Part shown: positions 8,248-16,770 of the stretch, in pieces | How positions within the stretch are numbered: position 1 is the first letter of the stretch | How the letters are laid out: every line of letters starts with the position of its first letter | DNA from: an uncultured Shewanella sp. | Lineage (GTDB): Bacteria > Pseudomonadota > Gammaproteobacteria > Enterobacterales > Shewanellaceae | NCBI RefSeq assembly: GCF_947495455.1 | Contig: NZ_CANLZC010000052.1 | Span: forward strand, 1-37,300 | Direction of reading: 5' to 3' | Length of the DNA stretch: 37,300 nucleotides | Program-made: the position numbers and the translations under genes | The notes under the pieces: generated by a model | Told to the model about the DNA's origin: nothing | Seen by the model: only the letters and a program-made list of their open reading frames with translations | Database searches by the model: none

Positions 8248-8619
8248 ATGAGTGAGCCTTTAACATTTGATTGGTCTAAACCTGCTGATATTATCATTTC
8301 TCAAACTTAAAATAAGAAGGATGAAAAAACAGAAAGCTTTCCTGCCGACAAACTTGATAGAGCAAAATACGCTAAATTTCTCACTCACTTTTTGGTTTCG
8401 CAAGCAACGAATACCAGTCAGCAGCCAAATACATATAAAAACTATGTGATTAACCTCAACTCAGAATGGGGCTCAGGTAAAACCTACTTTCTCAAATGCT
8501 GGTTTGATACGTTAAAGCAGCATTACCCAGTGATTTATGTCGATGCGTGAAAGCAAGATTATTCAGACAATCCATTAATGACCGTGATCTCATCCATAAC
8601 AATGAGTTTTATCAGATAG
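8248..8619 (+). pseudogene. Truncated KAP-family P-loop NTPase
   Basis: Starting at ATG 8248, one continuous frame reads a recognisable N-terminal piece of a KAP-family NTPase. Landmarks are the Walker A segment LNSEWGSGKTYFL and, later, VIYVDA-stop-KQDYSDNPLM, where KAP proteins usually have a DAW/NAW motif. The frame is broken by TAA at 8308-8310 and by TGA at 8548-8550 (in place of the expected TGG Trp). It ends at TAG 8617-8619, where it runs into the 3' end of the oxidase gene, so the rest of the protein is missing. KAP NTPases are often found in phage-defence or mobile loci; the original role here is unknown. I see no signs that it is still expressed. Confidence 0.82.
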
Positions 8620-9754
8620 TAGGCCTATTCAAACGAAATAAATCAATATCCAATAACACAGTTTCATCGCACGCTTTTTGTGCCAAAACTTCACCAATGA
8701 CACTGACAAATTTAAAACCATGGCCCGAGAATCCAGCAGCAAAGATCACGTGTTCATGATCAGGATGACGGTCCACAATAAAATGATTATCCTTAGTATT
8801 GGTAAATAAGCATGACCTCATCGATAGAGTTGGCCCTGTTGATTCAGGAAAAAAGCGCTCAGCAAATTGGCGTAATATTTTCTCATCTTTTAAAGAGCAT
8901 TCGCGATCCATCTTGTCGGGATCAACTTTTTGTCTAAGATGATGTAACTTACCGTATTTGAATCCAGGTATGCCATGAACAGGAAAGCCATAATACATAT
9001 CCTGTTCATCACCAAGTACCCATATTGGCAGCTTTCCCATAGCAAAAAATTCAGGTTGTTTCGGTTGTGTCCAAATGACCACTTGTCGTTCCGGCACCGC
9101 TTTATCACCTTGCAATGGTATCAATAATTTGTTGGACCAAGGGCCTGCCGTCACAACTAACTTATCCGCGCTATAGCACGCTCTGTCAGTGTTAACAAGC
9201 ACACCACTTTCATTCGCTGACCAACCAATCACTTTCTCTCTACCATGAATTTCGGCGCCAAGAAATAAAGCCTGCTCCACATAAGCCGAAATACAATCCT
9301 CTGACAGCAAAAATCCACCATCGGGCTGATAAACCGCTAGCATTCCAGAGCTTAAGTTAAATGCTGGAAAATCCTTTTTCAGCGTTTTATGATTGTATAC
9401 TCGATAGGGTAAATGATAAGTCTGGCAAGCTAACAAGGAACCCTGAAACACCGCTCCCTCTTCAAATGATGCATCAATACCACCAGTAATATGTAACAAG
9501 GTTCTACCCGATTTTAGTTGAATATCTCGCCATAACTCATAGGCTCGATACAATAGCGGAACATAAGCCGGATCTTCCATATAGGCAAGACGAATAATAC
9601 GAGTAAGCCCATGAGAAGAACCCATAGTATTAGGAATATCGTATTGCTCCAGTCCTAGTACTTTCTTACCGCGTTTTGCCAACTCATAAACTGTGGCACT
9701 GCCCATGCCACCGACACCGATAACAAGCACATCAAAATGTTTGTTGTTGCTCAT
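8612..9754 (-). CDS. solA: Monomeric sarcosine oxidase / N-methyl-L-tryptophan oxidase
   Basis: This 380-residue FAD enzyme of the monomeric sarcosine oxidase family oxidises N-methyl amino acids to the free amine, formaldehyde and hydrogen peroxide. The N-terminal FAD fold is VLVIGVGGMGSAT. The family segment SSHGLTRIIRLAY is present, and Cys315 in SMRSCLFTNT sits exactly where MSOX binds FAD covalently. The late block VIFAAGFSGHGFKF is also conserved. Its length is close to SolA (372) and MSOX (389). A strong ribosome site (AAAGGA, 7 bp spacing) supports the start. Sarcosine and N-methyltryptophan oxidases are hard to separate by sequence, so the substrate is open. It stands alone, with no glycine-betaine genes nearby. 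Confidence 0.88.
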   Translation of the reverse strand: MSNNKHFDVLVIGVGGMGSATVYELAKRGKKVLGLEQYDIPNTMGSSHGLTRIIRLAYMEDPAYVPLLYRAYELWRDIQLKSGRTLLHITGGIDASFEEGAVFQGSLLACQTYHLPYRVYNHKTLKKDFPAFNLSSGMLAVYQPDGGFLLSEDCISAYVEQALFLGAEIHGREKVIGWSANESGVLVNTDRACYSADKLVVTAGPWSNKLLIPLQGDKAVPERQVVIWTQPKQPEFFAMGKLPIWVLGDEQDMYYGFPVHGIPGFKYGKLHHLRQKVDPDKMDRECSLKDEKILRQFAERFFPESTGPTLSMRSCLFTNTKDNHFIVDRHPDHEHVIFAAGFSGHGFKFVSVIGEVLAQKACDETVLLDIDLFRLNRPTI

Positions 9755-9990
9755 CGACCAGTCCTTTCTTGTGTTTGATGGAATTAACCATAGTCATGCT
9801 CAACAAAACTCACAAGTAGGTACCTGAGCTAAAATCATCTTGTATTTCGCTTTTACTTTTAACCTTTAAGGTTTTTAATTAAGCACTTAATATCAACGAT
9901 ATATACTTTACCTCTGATATTATCAATATTGTTATAAGCAAAGAGTTAACCCTTGTTTAATGACTGTAGGTCCATCATCTCTCTTTTAAA

Positions 9991-10908
9991 TTATTGTTGC
10001 TCACCGTAGACACAGCGCTGCGCGATTTGATGGGCAATACGATTAATATCAATTTGTGACCATGTTTGATGACCCAGTTTGGGCAAAACAGAAGGCAACT
10101 GCTTATGATTTAATATAGGAAAAGGAGGTTTAGCTTTAAGCTCAATAAACCAACCGGGGAAAACTAATATAGGAAAAGCTGTCACCGATAAGCCCGAACT
10201 GGTTGTTAACCAATGGCTGACCCATTTAGCTTGTCTCTGTGCTTGCTCTAATGGCTTAGTTTCACACCAAGAAGGAAAAATCAGTTTTGCCTTCTCGCCT
10301 AATTTAGCGTTATAACTCGCCTCATATACAAGTTTATAATTTTTCTTGCTTTTATTACCTATTAGACGCTTATACCGACCTTTCGTTTCTATCGCAAAGA
10401 CACCATTGGGCCCAACAATGAGATGATCGATATTAAAGTTATCGGCCTGAATATCATGAAATACTTGATAGCCTAATGCTTGTAACCTTACTAACTCACT
10501 CGCAGTTGCAATCTCTGCTGTATACCCCAAACGTAACTTCATCATTTTATGCATAATCCGCCAAGTTTGAACGCAGCATAAAAACAGCCCCAATAAAACA
10601 ATAATAATTAACAACCAATTGAAAGTCCCCTTCTTAATAAGATGTTGAAAACCCACTAAGCTAAAAGGAAATGAGACGATCAATGTCGCGATGAAAATAG
10701 GACCTATCAATTGAATTTGTAAATCTCGAAGTTGCTCTGATACTCCAAAACCCGGCAAGCGCTGCAATAAAGATTTATCAATAGGCAGGGCCAAGGTCTT
10801 ATCCCGTTTAAACAAAACGAGATACATCAAAGCGAGTATTAAATAAGACCCTGATAATAATATTATACTAGGCAGTAAATTCACGGTAAAAGCGAACATA
10901 GCTAACAT
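9991..10908 (-). CDS. Membrane-anchored NERD (nuclease-related) domain protein
   Basis: This 305-residue protein has three predicted membrane segments (about 12-34, 69-86 and 97-113) followed by a cytoplasmic NERD domain (about 130-250). The domain shows Glu138 in SELVRLQALGYQVF, then IDHLIVGPNGVFAIETKGR with Asp161, Glu174 and Lys176. These are the D...ExK residues of the restriction-endonuclease-like fold. NERD proteins are presumed nucleases or DNA-processing factors, but no function is proven for this subgroup. The start has AAGGA 8 bp upstream. Its neighbours are unrelated metabolic genes, so context does not help. The domain call is firm and the role unknown. Confidence 0.85.
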   Translation of the reverse strand: MLAMFAFTVNLLPSIILLSGSYLILALMYLVLFKRDKTLALPIDKSLLQRLPGFGVSEQLRDLQIQLIGPIFIATLIVSFPFSLVGFQHLIKKGTFNWLLIIIVLLGLFLCCVQTWRIMHKMMKLRLGYTAEIATASELVRLQALGYQVFHDIQADNFNIDHLIVGPNGVFAIETKGRYKRLIGNKSKKNYKLVYEASYNAKLGEKAKLIFPSWCETKPLEQAQRQAKWVSHWLTTSSGLSVTAFPILVFPGWFIELKAKPPFPILNHKQLPSVLPKLGHQTWSQIDINRIAHQIAQRCVYGEQQ

Positions 10909-10986
10909 CCTTGTTGCTATTCAATAACGAATAACAACAAGTATAGATTGCAATCGATTACTCATTGAACGACAAAATCACTCTTT

Positions 10987-11841
10987 TTAACGCTTTCTCA
11001 ACACTCGGTCGATATCGGCAGCACTGTGACGGTTATCTAAACGCTCACTCTCTTCACCCCAAGTGCGATTGACAATACGACCACGTTGCACCGCTTTTCG
11101 CTCCGAGAGTGTTTTAGCCCAACGTTGCACATGTCGATAGTTGTTTACATCTAAAAACTCTGCCGCATCATAGGTTTTGCCCAGTACTAAATTACCGTAC
11201 CAAGGCCAAATCGCCATATCGGCAATACTGTACTCATCGCCTGCAATATAAGTATGGTTAGCGAGTTGTTTATTCAATACATCCAATTGACGTTTCACTT
11301 CCATCGTAAAACGGTTAATAGGGTATTCATATTTCTCAGGAGAATAAGCATAAAAATGCCCAAAACCGCCTCCCAGATAAGGCGCAGCCCCTTGCAACCA
11401 AAAAAGCCAATTCATCACTTGTGTGCGCTGCTGTCGCTCATGGGGTAAAAAGTGGCCAAACTTTTCGGCTAAATACAATAAAATCGCCCCCGACTCAAAC
11501 ACATTCACAGGCATTTCATTGGTATTATCCACCAGCGCAGGAATTTTTGAGTTCGGATTCACTTCAACAAAACCCGATGAAAATTGTTCACCATCACCGA
11601 TATTAATTAAATGTGCATCATATTCAGCTTCTGTGATCCCCAAAGCTAATAACTCTTCAAGCATAATAGTGATCTTCTGCCCATTAGGGGTTGCCATTGA
11701 ATACAGCTGCAGAGCATGCTCACCCACAGGCAAAGCTTGCTGGTAACGCGCACCAGCATCAGGTCTATTAATACTGGTCCATTGGCCACCATTTTCATTG
11801 TTCATTTGCCACACTTTAGGTGGTGTGTATATCTTTGCCAT
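10987..11841 (-). CDS. yghU: YghU-type glutathione transferase / disulfide-bond oxidoreductase
   Basis: This is a 284-residue Nu-class glutathione transferase. The N-terminal extension YTPPKVWQMNNENGGQW, the thioredoxin-fold segment LYSMATPNGQKITIMLEE and NPNSKIPALVD closely resemble E. coli YghU (288 residues). That enzyme binds two glutathiones and reduces disulfides and organic hydroperoxides. The C-terminal helical domain includes YIAGDEYSIADMAIWPW. It should act in the cytoplasm. The start is supported by GAGG in front of the ATG. It is transcribed divergently from a decayed dehydrogenase locus that has TetR-like operators. Confidence 0.94.
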   Translation of the reverse strand: MAKIYTPPKVWQMNNENGGQWTSINRPDAGARYQQALPVGEHALQLYSMATPNGQKITIMLEELLALGITEAEYDAHLINIGDGEQFSSGFVEVNPNSKIPALVDNTNEMPVNVFESGAILLYLAEKFGHFLPHERQQRTQVMNWLFWLQGAAPYLGGGFGHFYAYSPEKYEYPINRFTMEVKRQLDVLNKQLANHTYIAGDEYSIADMAIWPWYGNLVLGKTYDAAEFLDVNNYRHVQRWAKTLSERKAVQRGRIVNRTWGEESERLDNRHSAADIDRVLRKR

Positions 11842-12034
11842 GATGTTTCCTCATTTAATACTTAAAAATGATACTGAACTTATTCAAAATCATCCTTCAA
11901 AATCATAGCTGGCCACTAAGCTTAGCCCTCCTCGCACATTTTATTTTAATGACAAGCTGCAATAATGTAACAAGAAGTTTAAAACCAATTAAATCATTAA
12001 CTTAAAATAAAAAATAACATGATTAAAAATAAAC

Positions 12035-12064
12035 TTGACAATTATGTACCGATAAGTACATTAT
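12035..12064 (+). promoter_or_regulatory. Promoter of the decayed dehydrogenase gene
   Basis: A perfect -35 TTGACA (12035-12040) is followed, after 18 bp, by CATTAT (12059-12064), a reasonable -10. It points toward the dehydrogenase remnant at 12164. Two palindromes overlap or flank the -10, the layout of a repressed promoter. Confidence 0.6.
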
Positions 12065-12082
12065 ATTGTATACCAACTGGTA
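12044..12082. promoter_or_regulatory. Two TetR-like operator palindromes
   Basis: The first is ATGTAC-N6-GTACAT (12044-12061), lying between the -35 and -10. The second is TACCA-AC-TGGTA (12071-12082), just after the -10. The second resembles operators used by TetR-family repressors that control reductases and dehydrogenases. No regulator gene lies in the window, so the binding protein is unknown. Confidence 0.55.
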
Positions 12083-12163
12083 CACAAAGTGCAATTTCCC
12101 GACGCTTTTTAAACCAAGTTGAAATAAAACATTAAAAAATCAATGTATAAGGAAAAAATATTC

Positions 12164-12370
12164 ATGTATTAAGTGAACATCCTAGCCCTATCGATATGGC
12201 CGCACAAGCAGGTTTTACTGAAGGCGCGACACTCGACAGTGTCGCACAAGCCGTTATTCATTCCATCAAACAAGGAGACTTCCATTTATTCCCCCGATCC
12301 TATCGCGAAAAATTTTGAACAAGCTTATCAAAACGACTCCGATACATTGATAACTGCGAGTCCCGCTTAA
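12164..12370 (+). pseudogene. Short-chain dehydrogenase remnant with internal deletion and frameshift
   Basis: A ribosome site and ATG (12164) lead into TAT-TAA, and then the C-terminal end of a short-chain dehydrogenase begins out of frame at about 12175. It reads IDMAAQAGFTEGATLDSV, then IKQGDFHLFP. At a run of five C residues (12291-12295) the frame shifts by one base and the protein-like reading continues as DPIAKNFEQAYQNDSDTL to TAA 12368-12370. Promoter, start codon and last 60 or so codons survive while the Rossmann fold is gone, so a large internal deletion is the simplest explanation. Assignment to this family rests on the C-terminal DPxAKxFEQAYQ-like segment and is moderately sure. 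Confidence 0.65.
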
Positions 12371-12385
12371 CATTGTTTTAATAGT

Positions 12386-12617
12386 TAACCTGAATTCGGG
12401 ATAAGCAGCGCCGCTTAATAGCACTATTTTTGCCCCTATCTGTGTTGTGATTTCTACTAATAGCCCGCTATTAGAGTCGAAATCTCGCCTTGATATCGAC
12501 AAAAATTGCAGTATTAAGCCAAGTCCGAAAATAAAGGATAACCCAATTTCATCCAATTTTTTGATATTAAATGGGTTACCTCACATTGTTGACACTCATT
12601 ATCCCGAGTTCAGGTTA
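12386..12617. mobile_element. MITE-like element with 19-bp terminal inverted repeats
   Basis: The left end TAACCTGAATTCGGGATAA (12386-12404) is the inverse of the right end TTATCCCGAGTTCAGGTTA (12599-12617) with one mismatch. The 232 bp between the outer ends contain no transposase, so this would be a non-autonomous element moved in trans, or an insertion sequence reduced to its ends. No clear target-site duplication is visible. It lies 15 bp after the dehydrogenase remnant, between that and the aspT promoter region. Confidence 0.72.
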
Positions 12618-12769
12618 GTTAACGTTCCGTAGCCTGAAAATCAGGCTGCCAACCCACTACACCCAACTAAAAAACTAAAACTCACACTTTCCTATCATTG
12701 GATGAACTTACTCGCAAAATATAACACCATCAACTAGCTTTTAATCAGCGTCTTTTTTTAGGTGTTGAT

Positions 12770-14479
12770 ATGGATATTCTTCACTCTCTGTTTAAAGCAT
12801 CACCACTCATTGCAGTCTTTATAACACTCACCTTGGGATATTTAGTGGGTAAAATCACTATCGGCCGTTTTGTTTTAGGTGGCGTAGCTGGCACCCTCAT
12901 TATGGGGGTTTTCGTCGGTCAAATAGGCGTAGAAATAGACGACAGTATTCGCAATATTTTCTTTGCCCTTTTTATCTATGCCGTCGGCTTTCAAGGCGGC
13001 CCCCGTTTTTTCAGCGCACTTAATTTACGCACGCTCAATATTCTCATCTCCGCAATGGTGATGACGATAACAGGGCTTATCTGTGTACTTATTGCCGCTT
13101 GGTTATTTGACTTAGATAGAGGAACTGCCGCTGGTCTCGCCGCAGGAGGGCTCACGCAATCTTCCATTATCGGTACCGCTGGCGACGCCATTTCGCAATT
13201 AGCCGATGTATCAGAGCATAGCCAAAAAATAATGCAAACCAATGTCGCTGTCGGTTATGCCGTCACTTATATCTTTGGCTCTTTAGGTCCTATTTTAATG
13301 GTGACATGGTTTTTCCCTATGGTGATGAACTGGGATCTGCGCACTGAAGCCATAAAATTGGCTAACCAAACAGCACCTAATCAAGCCGAATTAGAGCCTG
13401 GTCAATTTAATGCCATTGAACGAGTCGTGACACGTGCCTATTGTATCTCAAAGCAAAGTCTTGCGATTAATCGTGATATCTCAGAGATTAACAAAGAACT
13501 CAATGATGCCGCTATTGAAGTGATAGAGCGAAATGGTTCAGTCGTCAGTTTAAAAAAAGAAGAGACACTACAACAAGGTGATATTGTCATTGTGACGGGA
13601 GTGCGGGCAAGAGTAAAACAGCTCATGGCCTATTTTGGAGAAGAAGTGGATCCCCCCAATGAACTAGAGCTAGTCGAGGAGCATAGACATTTAATCGTTA
13701 ATAATGCCCATTTAGTCAATCACACATTACAAACCATTAAGCAAGAAACGGACATTCCAACACGTCGCGGGGTCTACCTCACAGAGGTTAAGCGTTCAGG
13801 TGAAATACTCGCCATTGACCCTCAACTGATCCTCAAAAAAGGCGATGAAATCGAAGTCACTGGCGCTCCTAAAGATTTAAACAGAGTGGAAAAAACCATT
13901 GGTCATAGGCTGATTTCACCTTTTAGTACTGATTTTGTTTTTTTTGGTGTTGGCATGACCTTAGGCATACTAATAGGTCAAATCCATTTTTCACTCTTTG
14001 GCATTCCCGTCACTATTGGCTCCGGGGTTGGCTGCCTCATTTCCGGCTTGATCTTAGGTTGGGCCAGAAGCCGTCATCCCAGATTTGCCTCTCTACCTAT
14101 GGGCGCCTCAAATTTCCTGCGCGATTTTGGACTTGCCGTCTTTGTTGGTCTAGTGGGGTTAACGGCAGGGCCTCAAGCCGTGATCACCATAAAAGAATAT
14201 GGCATGACATTATTATTTTTAGGAATTGGCGTCACTCTCATTCCTCAAATTATTACTTTCTATTTTTCTTACTATGTTTTACGGATCAAAAACCCCATAG
14301 AAGCCATGGGATGTTTAGTCGGTGGACGCAGTGCCAACCCAGGTTTTGCCGCCTTACTCGATAAAGCAGGTAATTCAACACCCGTTTTTTCTTTTACTGT
14401 CACTTATGCTTTAGCCAATGTGCTGCTTACGCTTTGGGGACCGATAATTGTTGGGATCATTACACAAAATGCCAACTAA
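12770..14479 (+). CDS. aspT: AspT-type aspartate:alanine antiporter
   Basis: This 569-residue membrane protein belongs to the AspT/YidE/YbjL (AAEx) family. It has two membrane halves (about 5-195 and 385-565) carrying the duplicated GGLTQSSIIGTAGDA and VGGRSANPGFAALLD signatures. Between them is a cytoplasmic region with two RCK-C/TrkA-C domains (about 205-375). In Tetragenococcus, AspT exchanges aspartate for alanine; coupled to cytoplasmic decarboxylation this generates proton-motive force. The length fits (AspT about 543). The start is supported by TAGGTG upstream. The decarboxylase gene follows after 46 bp, which makes the substrate assignment strong. Confidence 0.93.
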   Translation: MDILHSLFKASPLIAVFITLTLGYLVGKITIGRFVLGGVAGTLIMGVFVGQIGVEIDDSIRNIFFALFIYAVGFQGGPRFFSALNLRTLNILISAMVMTITGLICVLIAAWLFDLDRGTAAGLAAGGLTQSSIIGTAGDAISQLADVSEHSQKIMQTNVAVGYAVTYIFGSLGPILMVTWFFPMVMNWDLRTEAIKLANQTAPNQAELEPGQFNAIERVVTRAYCISKQSLAINRDISEINKELNDAAIEVIERNGSVVSLKKEETLQQGDIVIVTGVRARVKQLMAYFGEEVDPPNELELVEEHRHLIVNNAHLVNHTLQTIKQETDIPTRRGVYLTEVKRSGEILAIDPQLILKKGDEIEVTGAPKDLNRVEKTIGHRLISPFSTDFVFFGVGMTLGILIGQIHFSLFGIPVTIGSGVGCLISGLILGWARSRHPRFASLPMGASNFLRDFGLAVFVGLVGLTAGPQAVITIKEYGMTLLFLGIGVTLIPQIITFYFSYYVLRIKNPIEAMGCLVGGRSANPGFAALLDKAGNSTPVFSFTVTYALANVLLTLWGPIIVGIITQNAN

Positions 14480-14525
14480 CCATAAGGACCCAATATCCTC
14501 ATAGGACTCAACATGGACGCTAATT

Positions 14526-16124
14526 ATGTCAAATAAAGACTACGCACAATGGGCTAAATTAAGCCCTTTTGAATTAAAAGATAAGCTCATAGAGATAGCT
14601 TGTAACAATGAACATCGATTATTACTCGATGCTGGACGGGGTAATCCTAATTTTTTAGCCACTTTACCTAGACGTGCCTTCTTACGTTTAGGAGACTTTG
14701 CGTTAGAAGAAGCAGAACGCTCCTATACCTACATTAATCATGGTTTTGGCGGTATTCCTGATATAAAAGGTATTGTCGCTCGGTTTGACACCTTTGCCCA
14801 AAAATATAAAGACACTGAAGGAGTACAATTCATCCAATCAGCCATTAGCTATGTAAAAGATCAATTAGGACTCAGTCGACATGAGTTCTTACATGAAATG
14901 GTCAACGCCTTTTTAGGCTGTAACTACCCTGTCCCCCCTCGCATGCTAACCCATTCTGAATCTGTGGTAAAAAATTACATACAACAAGAGATGTATGGGC
15001 ATTTACCCTCAAATGACAGCTTTGATTTATTTGCAACAGAGGGCGGTACTGCCGCCATGACTTATTCCTTTCAAACTTTATTTAAAAATGGACTACTCAA
15101 ACAAGGCGATAAAATCGCATTAACGACTCCCATTTTTACCCCCTATTTAGAAATCCCTCTATTAGCAGAATACGCACTGAACATCGTTGAAGTCAGGCTC
15201 GATGAAGAAACATGGCAACTTAACGACAATGAAATAGCAAAACTCAATGATCCTGATATAAAACTATTTTGCATCGTTAACCCCAGTAACCCTGCATCCT
15301 ATAAGTTTTCCAATCTTGTCCTTGATAAACTTACCAAGCTTATTACAACAAAAAGGCCCGATCTGTTCATTATTACAGATGATGTTTATGGCACTTTTGC
15401 CGATAATTTTGTCTCTTTATTCGCTCGATGTCCTTATAACACCATTTGCGTCTATTCATTTTCAAAATACTTTGGCGCCACTGGTTGGCGACTCGGCGTA
15501 ATAGCAGTACAAGAAAAAAATATTTTTGATGACACCCTTAAATTGCATAATAAAAAAACGAAAACCTTATTAAATACTCGCTATAAAACCTTATCACCTC
15601 AACCTGAAAAGCTAAAGTTCATTGATAGAATAGTGGCAGATAGCCGTGCTGTCGCACTGAATCACACAGCAGGATTATCCTTACCGCAACAGGTACAAAT
15701 GGTTTTCTTCTCTTTGGCTTGTTTAATGGACACAGAAAATTATTATAAACAATCCGCTAAACGCATTATTCGGGACAGATTTCATACCTTGTACAAAAGT
15801 ATGGGCATTAGCATTGAAAACGATGCTAATCGTGTTGATTATTATACCCTGTTAGATTTAGATGTATTGGGCAAACATGTTTATGGCGAGCAATTTGTTC
15901 AGTGGTTTAAAACATCAGATTATGGGCCAGAATTCCTCTTCAAATTGGCCGATGAAACGGGAGTCGTCCTACTACCAGGAAAAGGGTTTGATGTGGTACA
16001 TGGCTCTGTTCGTGTGTCCTTGGCTAATCTCACTCATAATGAATATAAAGCCATTGGTAAACTGACCAAAGCCGTTGTTGATGAATACTACGCCCAGTTT
16101 CTCAACAGTAAAAAGCAATCTTAA
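14526..16124 (+). CDS. asdA: Aspartate 4-decarboxylase (bifunctional aspartate aminotransferase)
   Basis: This 532-residue fold-type I PLP enzyme converts L-aspartate to L-alanine and CO2. The PLP lysine is Lys314 in YSFSKYFGATGWRLG, matching Lys315 of Pseudomonas enzymes; IVNPSNPASYK and ITDDVYGTFADN are further conserved blocks. It acts in the cytoplasm, using up a proton per turnover and feeding the aspT antiporter encoded just upstream. A 7-codon frame with a better ribosome site (ATG 14513) overlaps the start in another frame and may affect initiation. The last 28 codons form the first unit of an 86-bp tandem array that continues past the stop. The protein itself is full length. Confidence 0.95.
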   Translation: MSNKDYAQWAKLSPFELKDKLIEIACNNEHRLLLDAGRGNPNFLATLPRRAFLRLGDFALEEAERSYTYINHGFGGIPDIKGIVARFDTFAQKYKDTEGVQFIQSAISYVKDQLGLSRHEFLHEMVNAFLGCNYPVPPRMLTHSESVVKNYIQQEMYGHLPSNDSFDLFATEGGTAAMTYSFQTLFKNGLLKQGDKIALTTPIFTPYLEIPLLAEYALNIVEVRLDEETWQLNDNEIAKLNDPDIKLFCIVNPSNPASYKFSNLVLDKLTKLITTKRPDLFIITDDVYGTFADNFVSLFARCPYNTICVYSFSKYFGATGWRLGVIAVQEKNIFDDTLKLHNKKTKTLLNTRYKTLSPQPEKLKFIDRIVADSRAVALNHTAGLSLPQQVQMVFFSLACLMDTENYYKQSAKRIIRDRFHTLYKSMGISIENDANRVDYYTLLDLDVLGKHVYGEQFVQWFKTSDYGPEFLFKLADETGVVLLPGKGFDVVHGSVRVSLANLTHNEYKAIGKLTKAVVDEYYAQFLNSKKQS

Positions 16125-16754
16125 ATGAATACACTGCTATTGGTAAACTGGCCAAAACCCTTGTTGATGAATACTACGCCCAGTTTCTCAACAGTAAAAA
16201 GCAATCTTAAATGAATACACAGCTATTGGTAAATGGTAAACTGACCAAAACCCTTGTTGATGAATACTACGCCCAGTTTCTCAACAGTAAAAAGCAATCT
16301 TAAATGAATACACTGCTATTGGTAAACTGGCCAAAACCCTTGTTGATGAATACTACGCCCAGTTTCTCAACAGTAAAAAGCAATCTTAAATGAATACACT
16401 GCTATTGGTAAACTGACCAAAGCCGTTGTTGATGAATACTACGCCCAGTTTCTCAACAGTAAAAAGCAATCTTAAATGAATACACTGCTATTGGTAAACT
16501 GACCAAAGCCGTTGTTGATGAATACTACGCCCAGTTTCTCAACAGTAAAAAGCAATCTTAAATGAATACACTGCTATTGGTAAACTATTGGTAAACTGGC
16601 CAAAACCCTTGTTGATGAATACTACACCCAGTTTCTCAACAGTAAAAAGCAATCTTAAATGAATACACTGCTATTGATAAACTATTGGTAAACTGGCCAA
16701 AACCCTTATTGATGAATACTACGCTCTGTTTTCAACAATAAGAAACACTCTTAA
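16038..16754 (+). repeat. 86-bp tandem array copying the 3' end of asdA
   Basis: The last 87 bp of asdA (from Asn in NEYKAIGK to the stop) are repeated seven more times. The copies end with their TAA at 16210, 16303, 16389, 16475, 16561, 16658 and 16754. Most periods are exactly 86 bp; three are 93-97 bp because of small internal duplications of TTGGTAAA-type sequence. Four copies share changes that differ from the gene (TKAVV becoming AKTLV), a fifth is mixed, and two copies are gene-like. Several copies keep the native reading as NEYTAIGKL up to their own stop. The last copy is diverged at its 3' end and abuts the ribosome site of the next gene. Confidence 0.95.
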
Positions 16755-16770
16755 ATCAAAAGGGATTGAT

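Noticed and set aside
12266..12556. 96-codon ORF on the minus strand
   Set aside because: It starts inside the MITE-like element and runs out through the dehydrogenase remnant; it has no ribosome site or family resemblance.
16125..16754. Chain of short ORFs in the asdA repeats, each starting ATG in the preceding stop (ATGA)
   Set aside because: Only some copies give a 29-30-residue frame; two stop after eight residues and another after ten because of base changes and length differences. The frames are not preserved, so they look incidental.
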